Source: Porites lobata
Lineage: Eukaryota > Cnidaria > Anthozoa > Scleractinia > Poritidae
Direction of reading: 5' to 3'
DNA length: 64,000 bases
NCBI GenBank assembly: GCA_942486035.1
Contig: CALNXK010000094.1
Location: 1,498,501-1,562,500 of the forward strand
In this document: piece by piece, positions 11,601 through 24,900 of the stretch
How the letters are laid out: every line of letters starts with the position of its first letter
Numbering within the stretch: the stretch's first letter is position 1
The notes under the pieces: generated by a model
What the model was told of the DNA's origin: nothing
The model's input: the letters and a program-made list of their open reading frames with translations, nothing else
Databases searched by the model: none
Translations under genes and position numbers: made by a program

Positions 11601-14600
11601 TGATATTGCCCAGGCAAGTCCAAAACCATCGTAAGTCGAGGTACCTCTTCCCAGTTCATCGATTATGATGAGCGAATTTTCTGTAGCAGACTAAGATATA
11701 TACAAATCGTTACATAAAGGGTATTCACTCTTCACATTTGCACTATTTATACTTGGGTATTCTCTTCAATTCCACTGTCTTGATATTAAAACGACAGTTG
11801 GTGGTGGTAAATTGGTTTGTCGGAAATCAACATGCATTAGGGGTATTTATTTGGCAAAATTTTGTTAGTTGCAGAATTTTTTAAAAGGATCTATGCAGGT
11901 CTTTTTGGACCACAGACTATTTCCCTCTTCCCAGTCTCCCTACGGCACAAAGAGACGTCTGCGGAGGAGAGAGCTATCAAGTTCAGAGATGCACGATTGG
12001 TAAAACGCGATTAGGTTTGCAAATTTATTCCTCGGCAAAACACAGTACTATTTATTTAACCAAAAAATGATCAGTTAACCAAAAAATCAAGTAAGAATAA
12101 ACAGAAAGCGTTTGGATGATTTAAAGTGCACAAAAAAGTTATCGTCGTTTAAATCGTTGCAGCAATGAAAAGACGAAAAGAGGTCACTTTCGATCAGGAG
12201 ATTCTCCTGCCCTTTTTCATTGGGATCGCAGGTTAGAGAAAAAGCTAAACGCAGTGCAGTAAGTAAATTAAACATTTCCCCTTACTCTTAATATTGAAGC
12301 CGTTTCCAGCATTTCTGACATGAAGGTAGAGACCCCTTTTAACTGGCTGTCTCCAGACCCCACTCGAGCTAAAATGCAGTCGGTGATGGTTACTTCTGCA
12401 GTGTTACAAGGCACGAAGCATCCAAGCTGGGCCATCAGTACTATCACTCCTGTCTGGAGAGAGGTTACTAACATTAATATCACTAAAGCCTAGGCCACTC
12501 GTCGAATTTTTCATTAGACGAATCAAACTCTATTTTGGGTCGACCTAAATTAAGTTAAGATCGACTGTTGGGTCAGACCTCGAACTTGGGACGCGTCGAG
12601 CCAATAAACTGAATCGCACTAAACAGCAATTTTCATAAATTTTCTCCCAAACAAGGCTAAATATACATTATCATACAAATTTTTAATTCATTAGTTTAGT
12701 TCGTCGCATGTGAAGCTCGACATTGGTCCAGGAGACGGTCTTCAAGCGTTCTATTCGTGTGAAGCAGACGGATAGAACGTGTTGGACGCCTCCAAACTCA
12801 TTCAGACGACCTCAACTGAGCCAGACGTCGAACTTTTCATGAACTTGACTCACTAAGTTTGGTTCGTCTCATGAAAAGTTCGACGTTTGGCCAAGGCCCA
12901 ATTTAAAATACATGAAATGAATCATATTTGGAACTGCGGATAAAGATATGGAAGCGAGCATGAATGAACAACCATATCAATAACACTGTCATTTGTGGGC
13001 ATCAACGGGTTCTTGAAAGTTAGTGTCAAAGCTCTCTTCTTGCGCCCTTCTGAGAGCGATTCAGAGCTTTGTGCTTCTTCTGCTTCTTCGAAAAATAATT
13101 TCCAGTTTCGCCTCTTTAAGGGTTCATGACTTAACATCAACATTATACAAGTCAAATTCTTTGTTTGGACATCAGACGTAAGTAGTTGCGTCTGAGGGCC
13201 CAGTCGGTTTTCCCAACAAAGTAACCGCTGAATAAAGTTTTCTTGACCTTATTTACGCTCACATCAACAAATTATATAAGTCAAATTCTTTGTTTGGACA
13301 TCAGACATATTGCCGGATTTGCACACCATTAGCCTCATTCTTCCCTTAGAATGAAGAAGCTGGTCGTCATGTGACATTACTTGGGAATACGTGACTTCAG
13401 ATGCTTGTAAACCACTCGAGGATTCTACCGTATTGGAGAACTTAGAGGGCAAAAAGACAGAACATGCGTTGCAGTGAGATGTAACCAAAAAAAAAACAGG
13501 AAAAAAATTAACAAGATCCTGTTTGAATGTCACACACATTGTAGGCAAGAAAATATGGAATGTTCATCTATCATTTGGATACTACAAAGCAACTGATTCA
13601 GTTATGTTAAAAGAAGAGAGCCAGTACACAAACCTGTCTGATGTAGGTAGACTTGCCTCCCATGTTAGGCCCCGTAATAATCAAAAATTCTTTTTCACCT
13701 ACAAAACGTAAACGAACATTGTCGGTAACTGTGTACTAGTGGTGGTGTCTGTAGAGTTCATTCAGCATGGTTTCTAGCTTTGAGGTAACGCCTATTTTAG
13801 AAAATCTTTTTTAATACATGTTTGCATGACATGTAATTGTTGGAATTTTCATTTATTTTGGTAGAAAAAGAGATAAAAATCCCTTTCAGTCACCGTTTTT
13901 CTTGATACTAATTGGCTTTCTTTTAGGAGGGTCAAACCATTATTAAGCAGTCAGAGGGCCATTCCCCAAGGATGACCACTTAATCCCTTAAACCCTAACA
14001 TTAAAATTCAAATTCTCATTTGTTGCCCTATGAAAGTAGTGGGGAGAAGTTGTTGAAGTATCAATAAGATTTATCTTTTGTGATCATGTCCTCAATTCTC
14101 ACGACCACTTTGCTTTATAAAGCATTGATATTACAAGGAGAAATTTCATGCTGATCATTCTTAGGACTCAAAGGGTTAACACAGGTGTGCATGTCTTAGG
14201 AGTATTCCTATACCTCGTTCAAGTGTGATATCATTGGCAATGAATGCCACATCATCTTGAACCTCAAGACATGGATGCCTGGCCATCTCAAGCTTCATGT
14301 GCCCTTCTCCTAGACAATGAAAAATGTGTAGTGAAAGGTGTTGCTTGACACAGGAGATAGTAGCATGTTACCACGGGTATTTACCATTCCAACGGAAATC
14401 GAACATTCTAATTGGAAAATTAAATGGTTCCCGCCGTTCCATTGGGTAGCCATAGAAAAAATGAATAGCCGTGTTAGACGATACTTTTTCTTTAATATTT
14501 TTAGTCTCATTAGGTGACTTAGCTACACTTTGTAAAGAGTCCTCCTGACACGAAGTCAAATTCAACCGTTTAAATTTTAGACGCGAAATTTTCGACCAAA

Positions 14601-15923
14601 GGGTTTGTGAAAAATTGTAAGGGCTCCAGGTTAAGTAGCTGCAAATATGTTCTCCGGTTGCCACAACGATAACTATGAAAGCAGTGATAATTTGTCGTTC
14701 GTAACTAAGTGAATTTAGCAGAAATAATTGTAGCCCCATCCGTGTATTATCAATGGTAAGTAGTATGGAAGAGCTGGAGTATTTATTTATGAATTAAACA
14801 ATTTAAAATGCAGTGAATCTACTGAACTGCAGTGAGGAAAATTGTCTTTACACTAAAAGTAACGGTAATTTTTCTTCGATAGTTTGGCTTAAATGGACAA
14901 TTTAATTCATTTGCTTAAGGGTAACTTATTTATCACGGCATACCTTTAGGAGTTATTTTTGGACGAACATAAGGAATAGGAGCATTGGCAGACACATGCG
15001 CAAAACTAGTGGAAAGAAAAATTAAGCAAAGATTAACATATTACATGTATCATTAAATGCTTACATTAAATTGCATTGTGTGAACAAGATATCTTTGCTA
15101 AGCTAAACCATTATTTTTGGGGAACAGAAAACAGTAAGAAGACTCGCGAGCCAAGAAAAAGAATGATTCTGCAGTTGTCATCTCGTTTACCACCTAAAGC
15201 TTAAAAAACATTCGATAATACTGCTTGAAATATCTAAATATTTCCAGACCTGAAGATACCCTAAAGCATACCCCGTGGATGCTTAGTTACACTCAAAGAT
15301 ATTTTTATCATTCTTGACAGGTTTAGTTTCAGATCAACGACTTTCCCGTCCTCATTAAAATGCCTCATCCAAGCAGTATGTAAGAAGCGTATCACACATA
15401 ACTGTAATTAAAATCTCTGCTTCCCAGGAGTCTCTTAGTAGCTTAGTGACTAGAGTGCCTTAACTACAAGGGAATAATTGTTTCACATAATACTGTGGGT
15501 AATCAGTTTTTTCCCTTTGTTTTGCACTCATCATCAATTACAAGTATCGGTTTTATTCAAACTATCTTCCAAAAGGTTTTGAAGGGCATTTTTAAACGGA
15601 AAAGTTAGCTGGTTCATGATGCTCTGTTCTATAACTTTGTCCTTTAAATATGTCCCCTCAAAAGGCTGTTTGTGTATTGGTCACAGTCCATCACAATGAA
15701 GGTCGCGTGCTTTAAAACTTGACGGAACACACATCAGGGTCCAGTACATTTTCAACGATATAATGATGTCGATGTGATCAGTCAATGGTACAGACATCAC
15801 TTTAAATAAGTTACAATGGAGTGTCACAGTAAACGGTGCATCATCAAAAGGAAAGTCACCTTATTAAAGCATCAATTTGTGCGATGATGTCGCTCAACAT
15901 TTGCATGGGTTCACTGTATCCTC
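8643..15923 (-). CDS. MSH2: MSH2 exons 20-27: ABC-type ATPase domain (incomplete)
   Basis: Exon 20 gives EPMQMLSDIIAQIDALI, exon 21 SFAHVSANAPIPYVRP, and exon 22 GHMKLEMARHPCLEVQDDVA. Exon 23 has Walker A (TGPNMGGKSTYIRQ). Exon 24 has MAQLGCFVPC and ARVGSGDSQLKGVSTFMSEM. Exon 25 has Walker B and the D-loop region (DELGRGTSTYDGFGLAWAIS). Exon 26 has the switch histidine block FATHFHEL, and exon 27 has CDQSFGIHVAELAHFP. Exon 27 ends in phase 0 at a GTAAGTG donor, so at least one more exon must follow. The C-terminal helix-turn-helix dimerisation part is not visible. Catalytic residues are intact, so the gene looks functional. Confidence 0.94.
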
Positions 15924-18900
15924 CTGCAGAAAAAAAAACAATATTTTGAGCTGCCTACAGTTTATACGTAGGGAACTTCGGCCATATCTTTTCCCGAGCT
16001 GCTGTTTTTTTTTAACCATACCCAGGGCTCTGATGCGCAAAAGGTTATAATTCAATGCGGATAAAAAAGCCGTGAGGAAAGTGCGTATTCTGGAAAGAGT
16101 TCTCCTCATTTTGCGGTTAATCGTTTAGTCAAAGGCGAAATTTAGCTGCAAAGGATTTTAGCGCGCCATTGTTACAGCTTGGATTCTATTTAGACTTCAT
16201 CTTTGGGCTGTACAATCAAACATGCGGGTCATGATTAGTAAAAGAATTGATTACCAAAAGATAAACTTCAATTGTTTTTAAAACAAATTCTTATCTTCAC
16301 TGCCAGAAGAAATATAATGGCCGTTTTCATACTAGAGACGGATTATTCGTCCAAAATTAAAACCGTTCAATTTTCAGATTAAGAGGTAGACTACGAGCAG
16401 CCTCTCTTTTTTCTGTAGTCCGTCGAGCAAAACGTGAGACACGCAAATGGCCACGCGCGTGACTGATGGCGCGAGACGGGAGACGCGTGCATTGCTCTCA
16501 CTAAATCTGAAGAATAAGAGAGACTGCTCGCAGTCTAATTAAGAGGAATTACTTGTCTGACGCGAATTACCCAACGGATAACCTGTCTGAGTTGGAAAAT
16601 AGGGAGGTTAAGCAACGACGACGGCGACGGCAACGAGAACGGCAAAAATACAATAGGTTTGTATTAGCAAAACACCAAATTGCACGTACATCACACGTTT
16701 TTTACATTTCTGTGGAGTCTTTGAAAGATTACGACGTGAAACTTCCTAATTTCACGTTTCGTGGAGGAGTGAACGGAACACAACGACTTTCTTTCTCTTT
16801 TCCTGAACTACCATACACTCCTTTAGAATTCAACTCCAGAAAAATTCGGTAACATTTCACAAAGGTAACGAGATGGATTAAGTTTGAAGCAGCGCGACCT
16901 CACTTTTTAAGTGACGTTTTCGCAGCCGTCGCCGTCGCCGTCGTTGTTGCAGGGGCACCCAACGCCAATTTTCGGGAAAATATCTGTTCGGAAGACGATT
17001 TGAGATCTAGAATTTTCGGAGCATTTGCAGTAAAATTTCTTGCTTGCCTGCATCTATAATTACCCATTTTTAACGTATTTTGACCCTAAAAAAGGCCACC
17101 TAGAATTTTCGGGAGCCTTTTCCTGGCTGAAATTTTCGAAAAGGTAAGTTTTTATCCCTATAATTTTCGGATCACTAGACTTTCAGCTAGGGAATCCGAA
17201 CAGATGAAAAGTTTTTAGGGGATGAAAATATGCCTATATCTACCGTTTGAATACTAAAATACGTTCAACATAGCTATGTTAAGTGGTTTTGAACCATATC
17301 CTCGTTGGGTGCCCCTGTTGTTGCTTAAGCTCCGAATCCGTCTCTAGTGTGAAAACGGCCAATATGTAGAACAGTGTGGAGAAACTGTGAGCTGATCTGA
17401 AGACATCTCACATACCTGCCACCTTGATCACCTCATTGGCCAGTTTACTTTGTACATCATTGTAGGTTTCTTTGTAACCTTGGAACTGTTCATTCAGCTG
17501 ACGCAGGGCAGAATTGTTAAATCTTATTCCATCCTTCCGTGTGTCTATTGTAGTGAAGCGCTTGCTGTTTCTAAGTGCTTTTTCCTCCTGCAAATTTGAA
17601 TCAAGAATCAAACAATAAAAATACAGAAACGTAATTCCCCAATTAAAAAATGATCATTTTGCCTACTAAAAAATGAATTAGAGCACGGGGTTAATTAGGT
17701 ATGCAGGTTGCTGATCTGACCAACAAATTTGAAAAAGTTTGTGACGCATCTGAGAGACGCAAGTGCCTTAGTTTGCTCTAACTTTTTAAAATTACATTGG
17801 TAAGTACTGAATTAGCTTAATGGCAAGACGACCTTGCCCTCCTCCAATGTAACCGGAGTTTGATTTGATTGCTTATAATATGTGGGTTAGTTCTCTACTC
17901 TGCTCTGAGAGATTTATCGCACTATCAAATTTCAATTCAAAGTGGAACACCCAAACGCATGATATTGAACAGGTTCTTGAGTTGTTTTTGTTTTGTTTTT
18001 TTTTTACCAACAATTGACATTCACCAAACTTAAAATTGAGGATGGCACAATAGTTTCTATAAGCATTACGTATTATTAAACCATGACACAAATGAGACAT
18101 TAAGTCACCTTTTTTGTTATCCTGAAGAAATAGCCAAACTGGTTGTTAGATTCTAGCTTTATTGATTTTCCAGCTTCTAGGCCCAAGTCTCTGGCAGCCT
18201 GTATTATGGCACAGCAAAATAGAAACCAAAATGGATCTAATACTTAATAACCAACTAAAGCTCACGAAATACTCACTCAAAACATGAAAAGTTTATTTAC
18301 CACAAGACAATACGAACCTTATTTAGTTCCACTGGTATCTGTTCCAAAATCTCATCCATTTTTTCTCTACATTCTATAGGAAAGGTGCAACAAAAAGTTT
18401 CTGCTGTTTTTTTTTACACTTTATACAACAAATAAACAGAAAGTAGGTCTATTGCAATACAACACAGAGCAAAAAAAGCATTTTTGAAAAGATTATAATG
18501 ATCAAGCACCGTCATACTCCAAAGACCATATAAATCCCTCTAAAATAGGCCTGTAGATTGTAGACGTTACGATCCAAGCCAGTGTTAGAAGAACCTGTAT
18601 GGAGTTATCAGAGGATATTTGTGCTTATATCTCCCCACCAATTTACAATTTTTTTCTGAATATGCCAACCAATCCTATAATTTCACAAATTTGAACTTTG
18701 GTGACACCACACTTCTCTTCACAAGAAAACCAAATCCTTTAAACCAATTACATGTTTCTCCACCCAATCTAAGACTTAGGCGCTTTCCATTTGTCAGAAC
18801 TGACTGGCCAGACCCTTTTTGTGATAATGAGATTTTCACTTTAAATCAGAACTGTCCAGCCAGATCAATCAAATCCTAAAATGCACGAAGGAGATGGTTT

Positions 18901-21900
18901 TTCAGCAAAAACGCTTTGGAAAAAGCTGATTTTGTTGGCTAACTGACTGTTCACTGGTATGGCAATGGTCCGGCCGGCCAGTTCTAACAAATGGAAAGCA
19001 CCCTTAAATTCGTTCAAGGATTTCTCAGTACATGCTTACTTTTTTGACGAGGAAACGACCGGCTGAAGCAAGCATTGTAACAGACATCAAAAACTCACTT
19101 CTTAGTCCGAAACACCAACATACCTTGCAAGCCTTCATCGAAAGAAGCCTTGATTAAGTATTCATGATTTTCCACTTGCTCAAGGTCCACTGTTGTTTCC
19201 ACTAGCTCAGTAAACTTTTGAAAGTCCTCAACAAGATCCTGAAAATCAGGAAAAGCACTCTACTTACCAGTATTAATAAATAAGAGCAAGTCAGTGGGAC
19301 AAACTGGAATCCAGAGCCTGTTGAATACCGGTTTTTTCAAAGCTACAAGAACTGCATTTACTGGTACTTTGACTGGCAGACACTGTAACAAGCCTACTAG
19401 CTGTAATTAAATAATAATAATTTAATGCTGCTGTTACTTGGCAACCCTGTGGTTTCACACCTGAAAAGAAGCAAGGATTTGACCAAAGAACGGTAAGGGG
19501 TCTAGCTTCTGTTTGTTGAGTTAAGTTTAACCCAAGTTAGTGTGGTTCTGCCCAAAAACTAGAATTTATTTAATTCTAAATTACACTTTTTATAATCCTG
19601 AAAACTATCATAGTATCATTTATGAAAGAGGAGATCGCATCTGAATGTTGGCTCAATCAAACACGATGATGTGTTTACAATTAACTTTTGAAAAGAAACG
19701 GTGTAGTTGAATCCAAGGCAGGGAAACATGAATAAAGTAGCCAGACCAACTCTTCATACCATTATTGGGGTTCGGTAAAAAAAAAAATGGGAACAATATA
19801 AATCACCTTGAGAGGAGTTGAAAAGCAGTCTCGTATTAGTCCTTGATGATTTCCTTCATAACCAGCAAGAATTTCAATAAATGAAGGAAGCCGGTGAAGA
19901 GCTTGGTAGACTCTCACACAGTCCTGTTGAAACAGTCATGTGTATACAAAATTACTATAACCATAAAAAAGAAAGGTAATGTGCAATAATCATCTAGCTG
20001 GAAATACTTTAAAAGAGGGGTACCTGCAAATTTGCTTTTAGTCGTTGGAACTTCTTACCCAGCCTGGAAAAATCAGGGACTTTGCGAAGTTCCTCCTTTA
20101 AAGATATAGAGAAGAAAACAAAAATAAGTTGAGAACTAAGACACTATCCCAGGTCAGACAGTCATAAAGCATGTTATATTGTACAATCATGTGTTGGCAA
20201 ACAAGTTCAAATATTACGTGGACTACCAGAGACTACTGAACACCATGTAGTGTTAAAGGAGTGCAACTTTGTTTATTTGTATAATAACTCTTATCTCAAG
20301 GTCTCATAATATAGAAGCATTGAAGCTTTTGACTCAGCATCTGGAAGGGTAATTTCGGGATACCGGATTTGACTAAAACATGGTGCAGGTTTTGGGAAAA
20401 TAAAAAATATTATCTTGACAGGAAACAGGATTTGATGCGTCAAACAGGTGAGCATTCAGTGGTGTCTCCTCTGAAGCAAACTACCGAATGACCTTGGTAA
20501 TGGTTATTGAAACTGTCAAGTAATCAACAGATGAATGGACAGAAGACCCAATGTTTCAAGAGGATGACAGAAAAGTATACATGGTGCTACCATGTCTGTT
20601 TTAAAGGACTTAGTGCTCGTGTCTTTAATTGCTCAACCTTGTGACATTTTTTTGTATACGTTAAAGAAATAATATGATCAGTTACACTTAAGATATGGCA
20701 AACAGTACAGTGATCTCAACCCTGCTCCTGCAAATAAGACAGTCAGAGTTTTGAGGTCGTTATTTCATGAGGTCACAGACAAGTCTTCTAGCACCAGAAT
20801 AGCCTGTTTTAGGAGTTCAGATAGCGGGAGCAGCACCAAAAAAGAGTGATCATGGAAAAACATTAAGAGGGGTGGGGGTTGGGAAAGAGGGGAAGAAATA
20901 GCCTGCATGGCATGTGTTCAAAAGGGAAGGGAAAGGGAGTTTGGGTGCAAGACCACGCTTCTCATGTGCCCAAAAGCCCCTTTCAAATGCCTGAAGAAAT
21001 CCTCCTTTCTCCCTCTTCCATTCATCGTCTTTTTCCCCTCTACTTTGTCAAACTAAGGTATGAAAAGCTATCTCTTTTTTTTTGCAACGCCTAAAATTTA
21101 AAATATCAATTGAAAGAAAAGCAATGAAAAAGTGTGGACATGCTAGAGTTTCATCAAAAAGGAGAAGGGAATGAGGGATCAGGACACCCACCCCTCCTCC
21201 TTCCAGAGCCTGTTCACAGTATCTCAAAGTCTTCACCAGGCCACCATTGGCAGCACTAAAGATGGAGTAGTGATCAACAAGGTGGCTCACAGTTTAGGGG
21301 GATTCACAGGGCAGAGTCCTTCCCACAGCCTGCCACACCAGCAGAAGGAAGGCCTAAGTTTTCCCCCAGCATGTGGGGAGTTGATTAAGCCTGAAGCAGA
21401 CAGCACTGGGGAGAGATTGCCAGGCAGGATTGATGGAGGACTGAGGGATGTAATTGTGCAAGTTGAAGTGTGCACTCTCCAAGATGAAAATATAAAATTA
21501 TGGGTAGATAGGATTGACTGCAAGGAGATCAAAAGTGTTGACCAGGAAAACATGGACATCGAAAGGAAAATCTGAGAGGCCATCCACATCAGATGCCAGT
21601 GCCCAACCCTAGGATTAAATTTGATTTTTACTTCTCAGGGTAAGTTATCTTGGATATCAAACACTTTCTGATGAATAAATCAATACTGTTGAACAAGACA
21701 GCTAGTATCTTTAAATTCTCTCACAGCAAACAAACCTGAATTGTCTGTCTTAATTCTGTATCTTCAAAGAAAGCTTCCACTATGTCAAGACGTTCCTCTG
21801 CAAAGAAAACATTTAAAATCTAACTGAACTCCAAAGAGAGTGAAGTAAAATGTGCCAGTGTGCTCAGTGCCAAGAAGAATGTTATTGTAATAGTTGAATC

Positions 21901-24900
21901 TGTTATTGAAGTTGAAAGGGCACCAGGTTGATTGATATTCCAAAATTGCGATGACAACTTTAAATTTGTAAGAGGGAGGGAAACAACTGTTTTACTTGAA
22001 ATATTTTTATCCCGTGAGACACACTAAAGGAAAGTTGTTTTTCTGGAAAAAGTGTCTTCATCATCTTGCAAGTAGTTGCCAGATATTTGGAGGTTCCTTC
22101 TGCAAGTACCAGGGCAAAGATTATACTAAAACAAACAATCAAACAAACAAAACAGAAGGACCAAACCATTCAACACCCAAGGTTTCACTTGTTTATTTTA
22201 CTGTGCTGGTAGATTTACAAGGTATATGGCTGTTTGTCTGTATTTACCACTGCATATAGAGCCTGCAGCCTTAGGGTTTAGCACTCACCTATTTTGTTCT
22301 TATCCATGAGAGGTTGTTTCACCCACTGCGCCAACAGTCTCTGTCCCTGAGCTGTCTTACACTTATTCAAAAGGCCAACCAGACACATACTCTTGTTCCC
22401 TCCTTTCAAGACAAAGCAAACAACTATGAGCAAGAACTAAGGCTTTGATGTTTAACATTCCAGACCTAAAAACATGCAGGATGTTTGTCACATGCACCTT
22501 ATATCATGGACAAATGTATTGGGACAGCTTTACAGTTCTAATGCTTTTCTTAAGCTCCCTTGAGTCTCCTGTAGCCCAGTGGTAGAGCATCTGGAGTAGT
22601 AACCACAAGGTCACAGGTTCGACTCCAGTCGGGAGTACTTGGATATTTTCTACTGAAATTCCTGTTTTACAAACTGAAAAACATTTTTCTCTAAACTTTT
22701 TAATAATTATGGTAAAATCAAGAATATGGATGTTTTACCATCTAAAGGATTTGGAAGAAGATTAAGAGCCCTCACAGCTGCTGCATCAAGCTTCATAAAC
22801 TGTGTCAAGTCAAAGGTACTAAGGTGAAACTGCCCAAAATTAGTTTCGTCTGCAAGAAACTGTAGATATTCAACACAAGGTTAGTTCTGAAATTTCAAAC
22901 AAAGTTTTGGTAAGTTTTGATTGTTCAAAAGTCTCTTATGTTTTTATTCTTAAATCAAATTGGATCATAATTTTGCTCTGATCCCTTAGGGCTGTTTATT
23001 TTTTAAGGTTTCCTTTTTTCATCTGGATTTGTTAAAATCAATAATGAAGTCTTAGTGATGAGTTCTTGTCAGTTTCTTACTTTGAAATGACCTTGCTATA
23101 GTGAATTAATATTATGCGGAGCAGTGAGAGATCGTTGGAAATATCTTTATTTTAGCGACCTACTTCTGGGGGGCAACCCTGCAATGGACTAGCATCCCGT
23201 CCAGGGGGGAGTAGCAATACTCCTAGGCTTGCTTCATGCTATGGAAACCAGAAATAAGCTCCGGCCATGTGGGCCTTTGGCTCATGTGCACCTTTACCTT
23301 TACCATCTGATAGAATAGAAAGTTACCTCAAGGTATTTGATCAAGGATGCTAAAGCAGCAGTGGCATGTGTCAAATCCATTTCAGCTAAATTAAAAAACC
23401 AGATGAAAAATATAAGGCAAAGAACACTGCATCCATAATTATTCTGTTGTAGAGTAGAATGTACAGTGCTCATACTGGAATCCAGTGTTAGACAACTTTT
23501 GAAAAATGTAAATCTGCTTGCTGTTTAGGCAAACCAGGAATCTTGTCTAGGAATCTTACCACAAAACTGTGCAAGAATTAACCTAGTTGCATTTTACCTT
23601 GTTATTTCTGCAGACTAAAAGTTTCAAAAATTTTTTACTGCACACTAAATATTGCTTAACTTGTGCCCCTTACTTTATGCCCCTTTTCTTTTCAGGTCGC
23701 AAGGCCCACCCACATATCACTGATGACAAGTGTTGTTTCCACAGTATGATTTTTTACAATTTGCTGTCATTAGTGAGGAGTATCACTTACGCAGTGTTGA
23801 ACTATTTCCTGATGCACCCAGCTTCAAAAGCCTGTTGAGATCCTGAACAATGTCTTTGTTGGAAAACTCAGCTGAATGGAGAAAGAAAATTTTTCAAATA
23901 TTTGTGAAAAATTTTACAAAAAAGTACTTTCCATTTAAGAATGCACGGTTACGTAGCATTTGTTGAAGCATGTTATCATGTGCAGTTTTTGAGTTTTTAG
24001 TTCACAAGAAACAGTTGTTTTGTGGACAAACCACTCTAACTAGTAGGGCCCTGTTAGATATGGCTGTTTTGTATCTCATTCCAAAAAAGCAAGAAATAGA
24101 GTAAAGAAAAAGGTTTTCAAGGAGGAGAGCAGCCAAAAATATAGCTTTTTGTGTGAGTGTCATGGGTCAGGTAACAAAGTCTTAGATGCTGCATGTAGCT
24201 TAACAATTAAACAACCACACTTTGTAAAGGAATGAAAGAGAATGTTCTATGATCAGGTGAGGCCAAGTTCTTGTTAGAAAATCAGTGGTGAATTCATCCT
24301 TATGCACACAAAATACTTGTTAATTTTATTTTGGATGATTACAAGTGCTACCTGAACATGGTGACCGGCAAATTTCTCAATGGTACCGAGGAGGTACCAC
24401 TGAATAAGCCATGCTCTACATGGGCTACTGGATGCTGTACAGCATGACCTGAAATAAGGCATTTGCTCACCACACACTGATAACACATTCATAGATTGAC
24501 CTTTTGGGTCCAAATGGTGTTCAGAATTGATGTGGAGAGTGGGTACTGGCAGGTTGATATCATTTTGGGGTTAGGAGGAAAAAGCACTCATGGCTGGGAG
24601 TGGATTTTGGCAGTATGTGGTGATGCCATTTGGACCGTGTATACACCCATGAGCTTTGAGCAACTGATGATCATTGTGTTCAAGGACATACTGTCATCAA
24701 TTTACCTTGGTGTCTTAACTGTACATAAAACAATTAGTCATCGGGTTACTGAAGACAAAACAAAAGCTTGAAACTGATCACTGTACACAGCTCCTAAGTC
24801 GAGTCAAGTTCCTTGGTCATGTACTTATTAAAATGAAACTGAAGCCGATTCGGACAAGACTGAAGCTGTAAAAGCCTCGCCAACACCTAGAGGCTAGACA

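Larger units (their letters stand above)
16314..17365. mobile_element. Composite transposon, outer element (contains three others)
   Basis: Left end ATAATGGCCGTTTTCATACT with AGAGACGGATT, right end the mirror image ending GTGAAAACGGCCAATAT. Inside lie the elements at 16387-16537 and about 16600-17335, and the latter contains 16951-17316. It is in the MSH2 intron between exons 19 and 20. No transposase was seen. Confidence 0.75.

Noticed and set aside
14368..14739. 123-codon minus-strand open frame in MSH2 intron 21
   Set aside because: No recognised motif, no splice-compatible partners, and sequence with repeat-like WNGKYP/FPIRMF strings; likely a repeat relic.
21171..21575. 134-codon plus-strand frame as a gene
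   Set aside because: Intronic, overlapped by an equally long antisense frame, no motif; recorded only as an unexplained block.
22567..22637. Functional tRNA gene
   Set aside because: A and B boxes are good, but the anticodon arm does not fold into a clean stem-loop.
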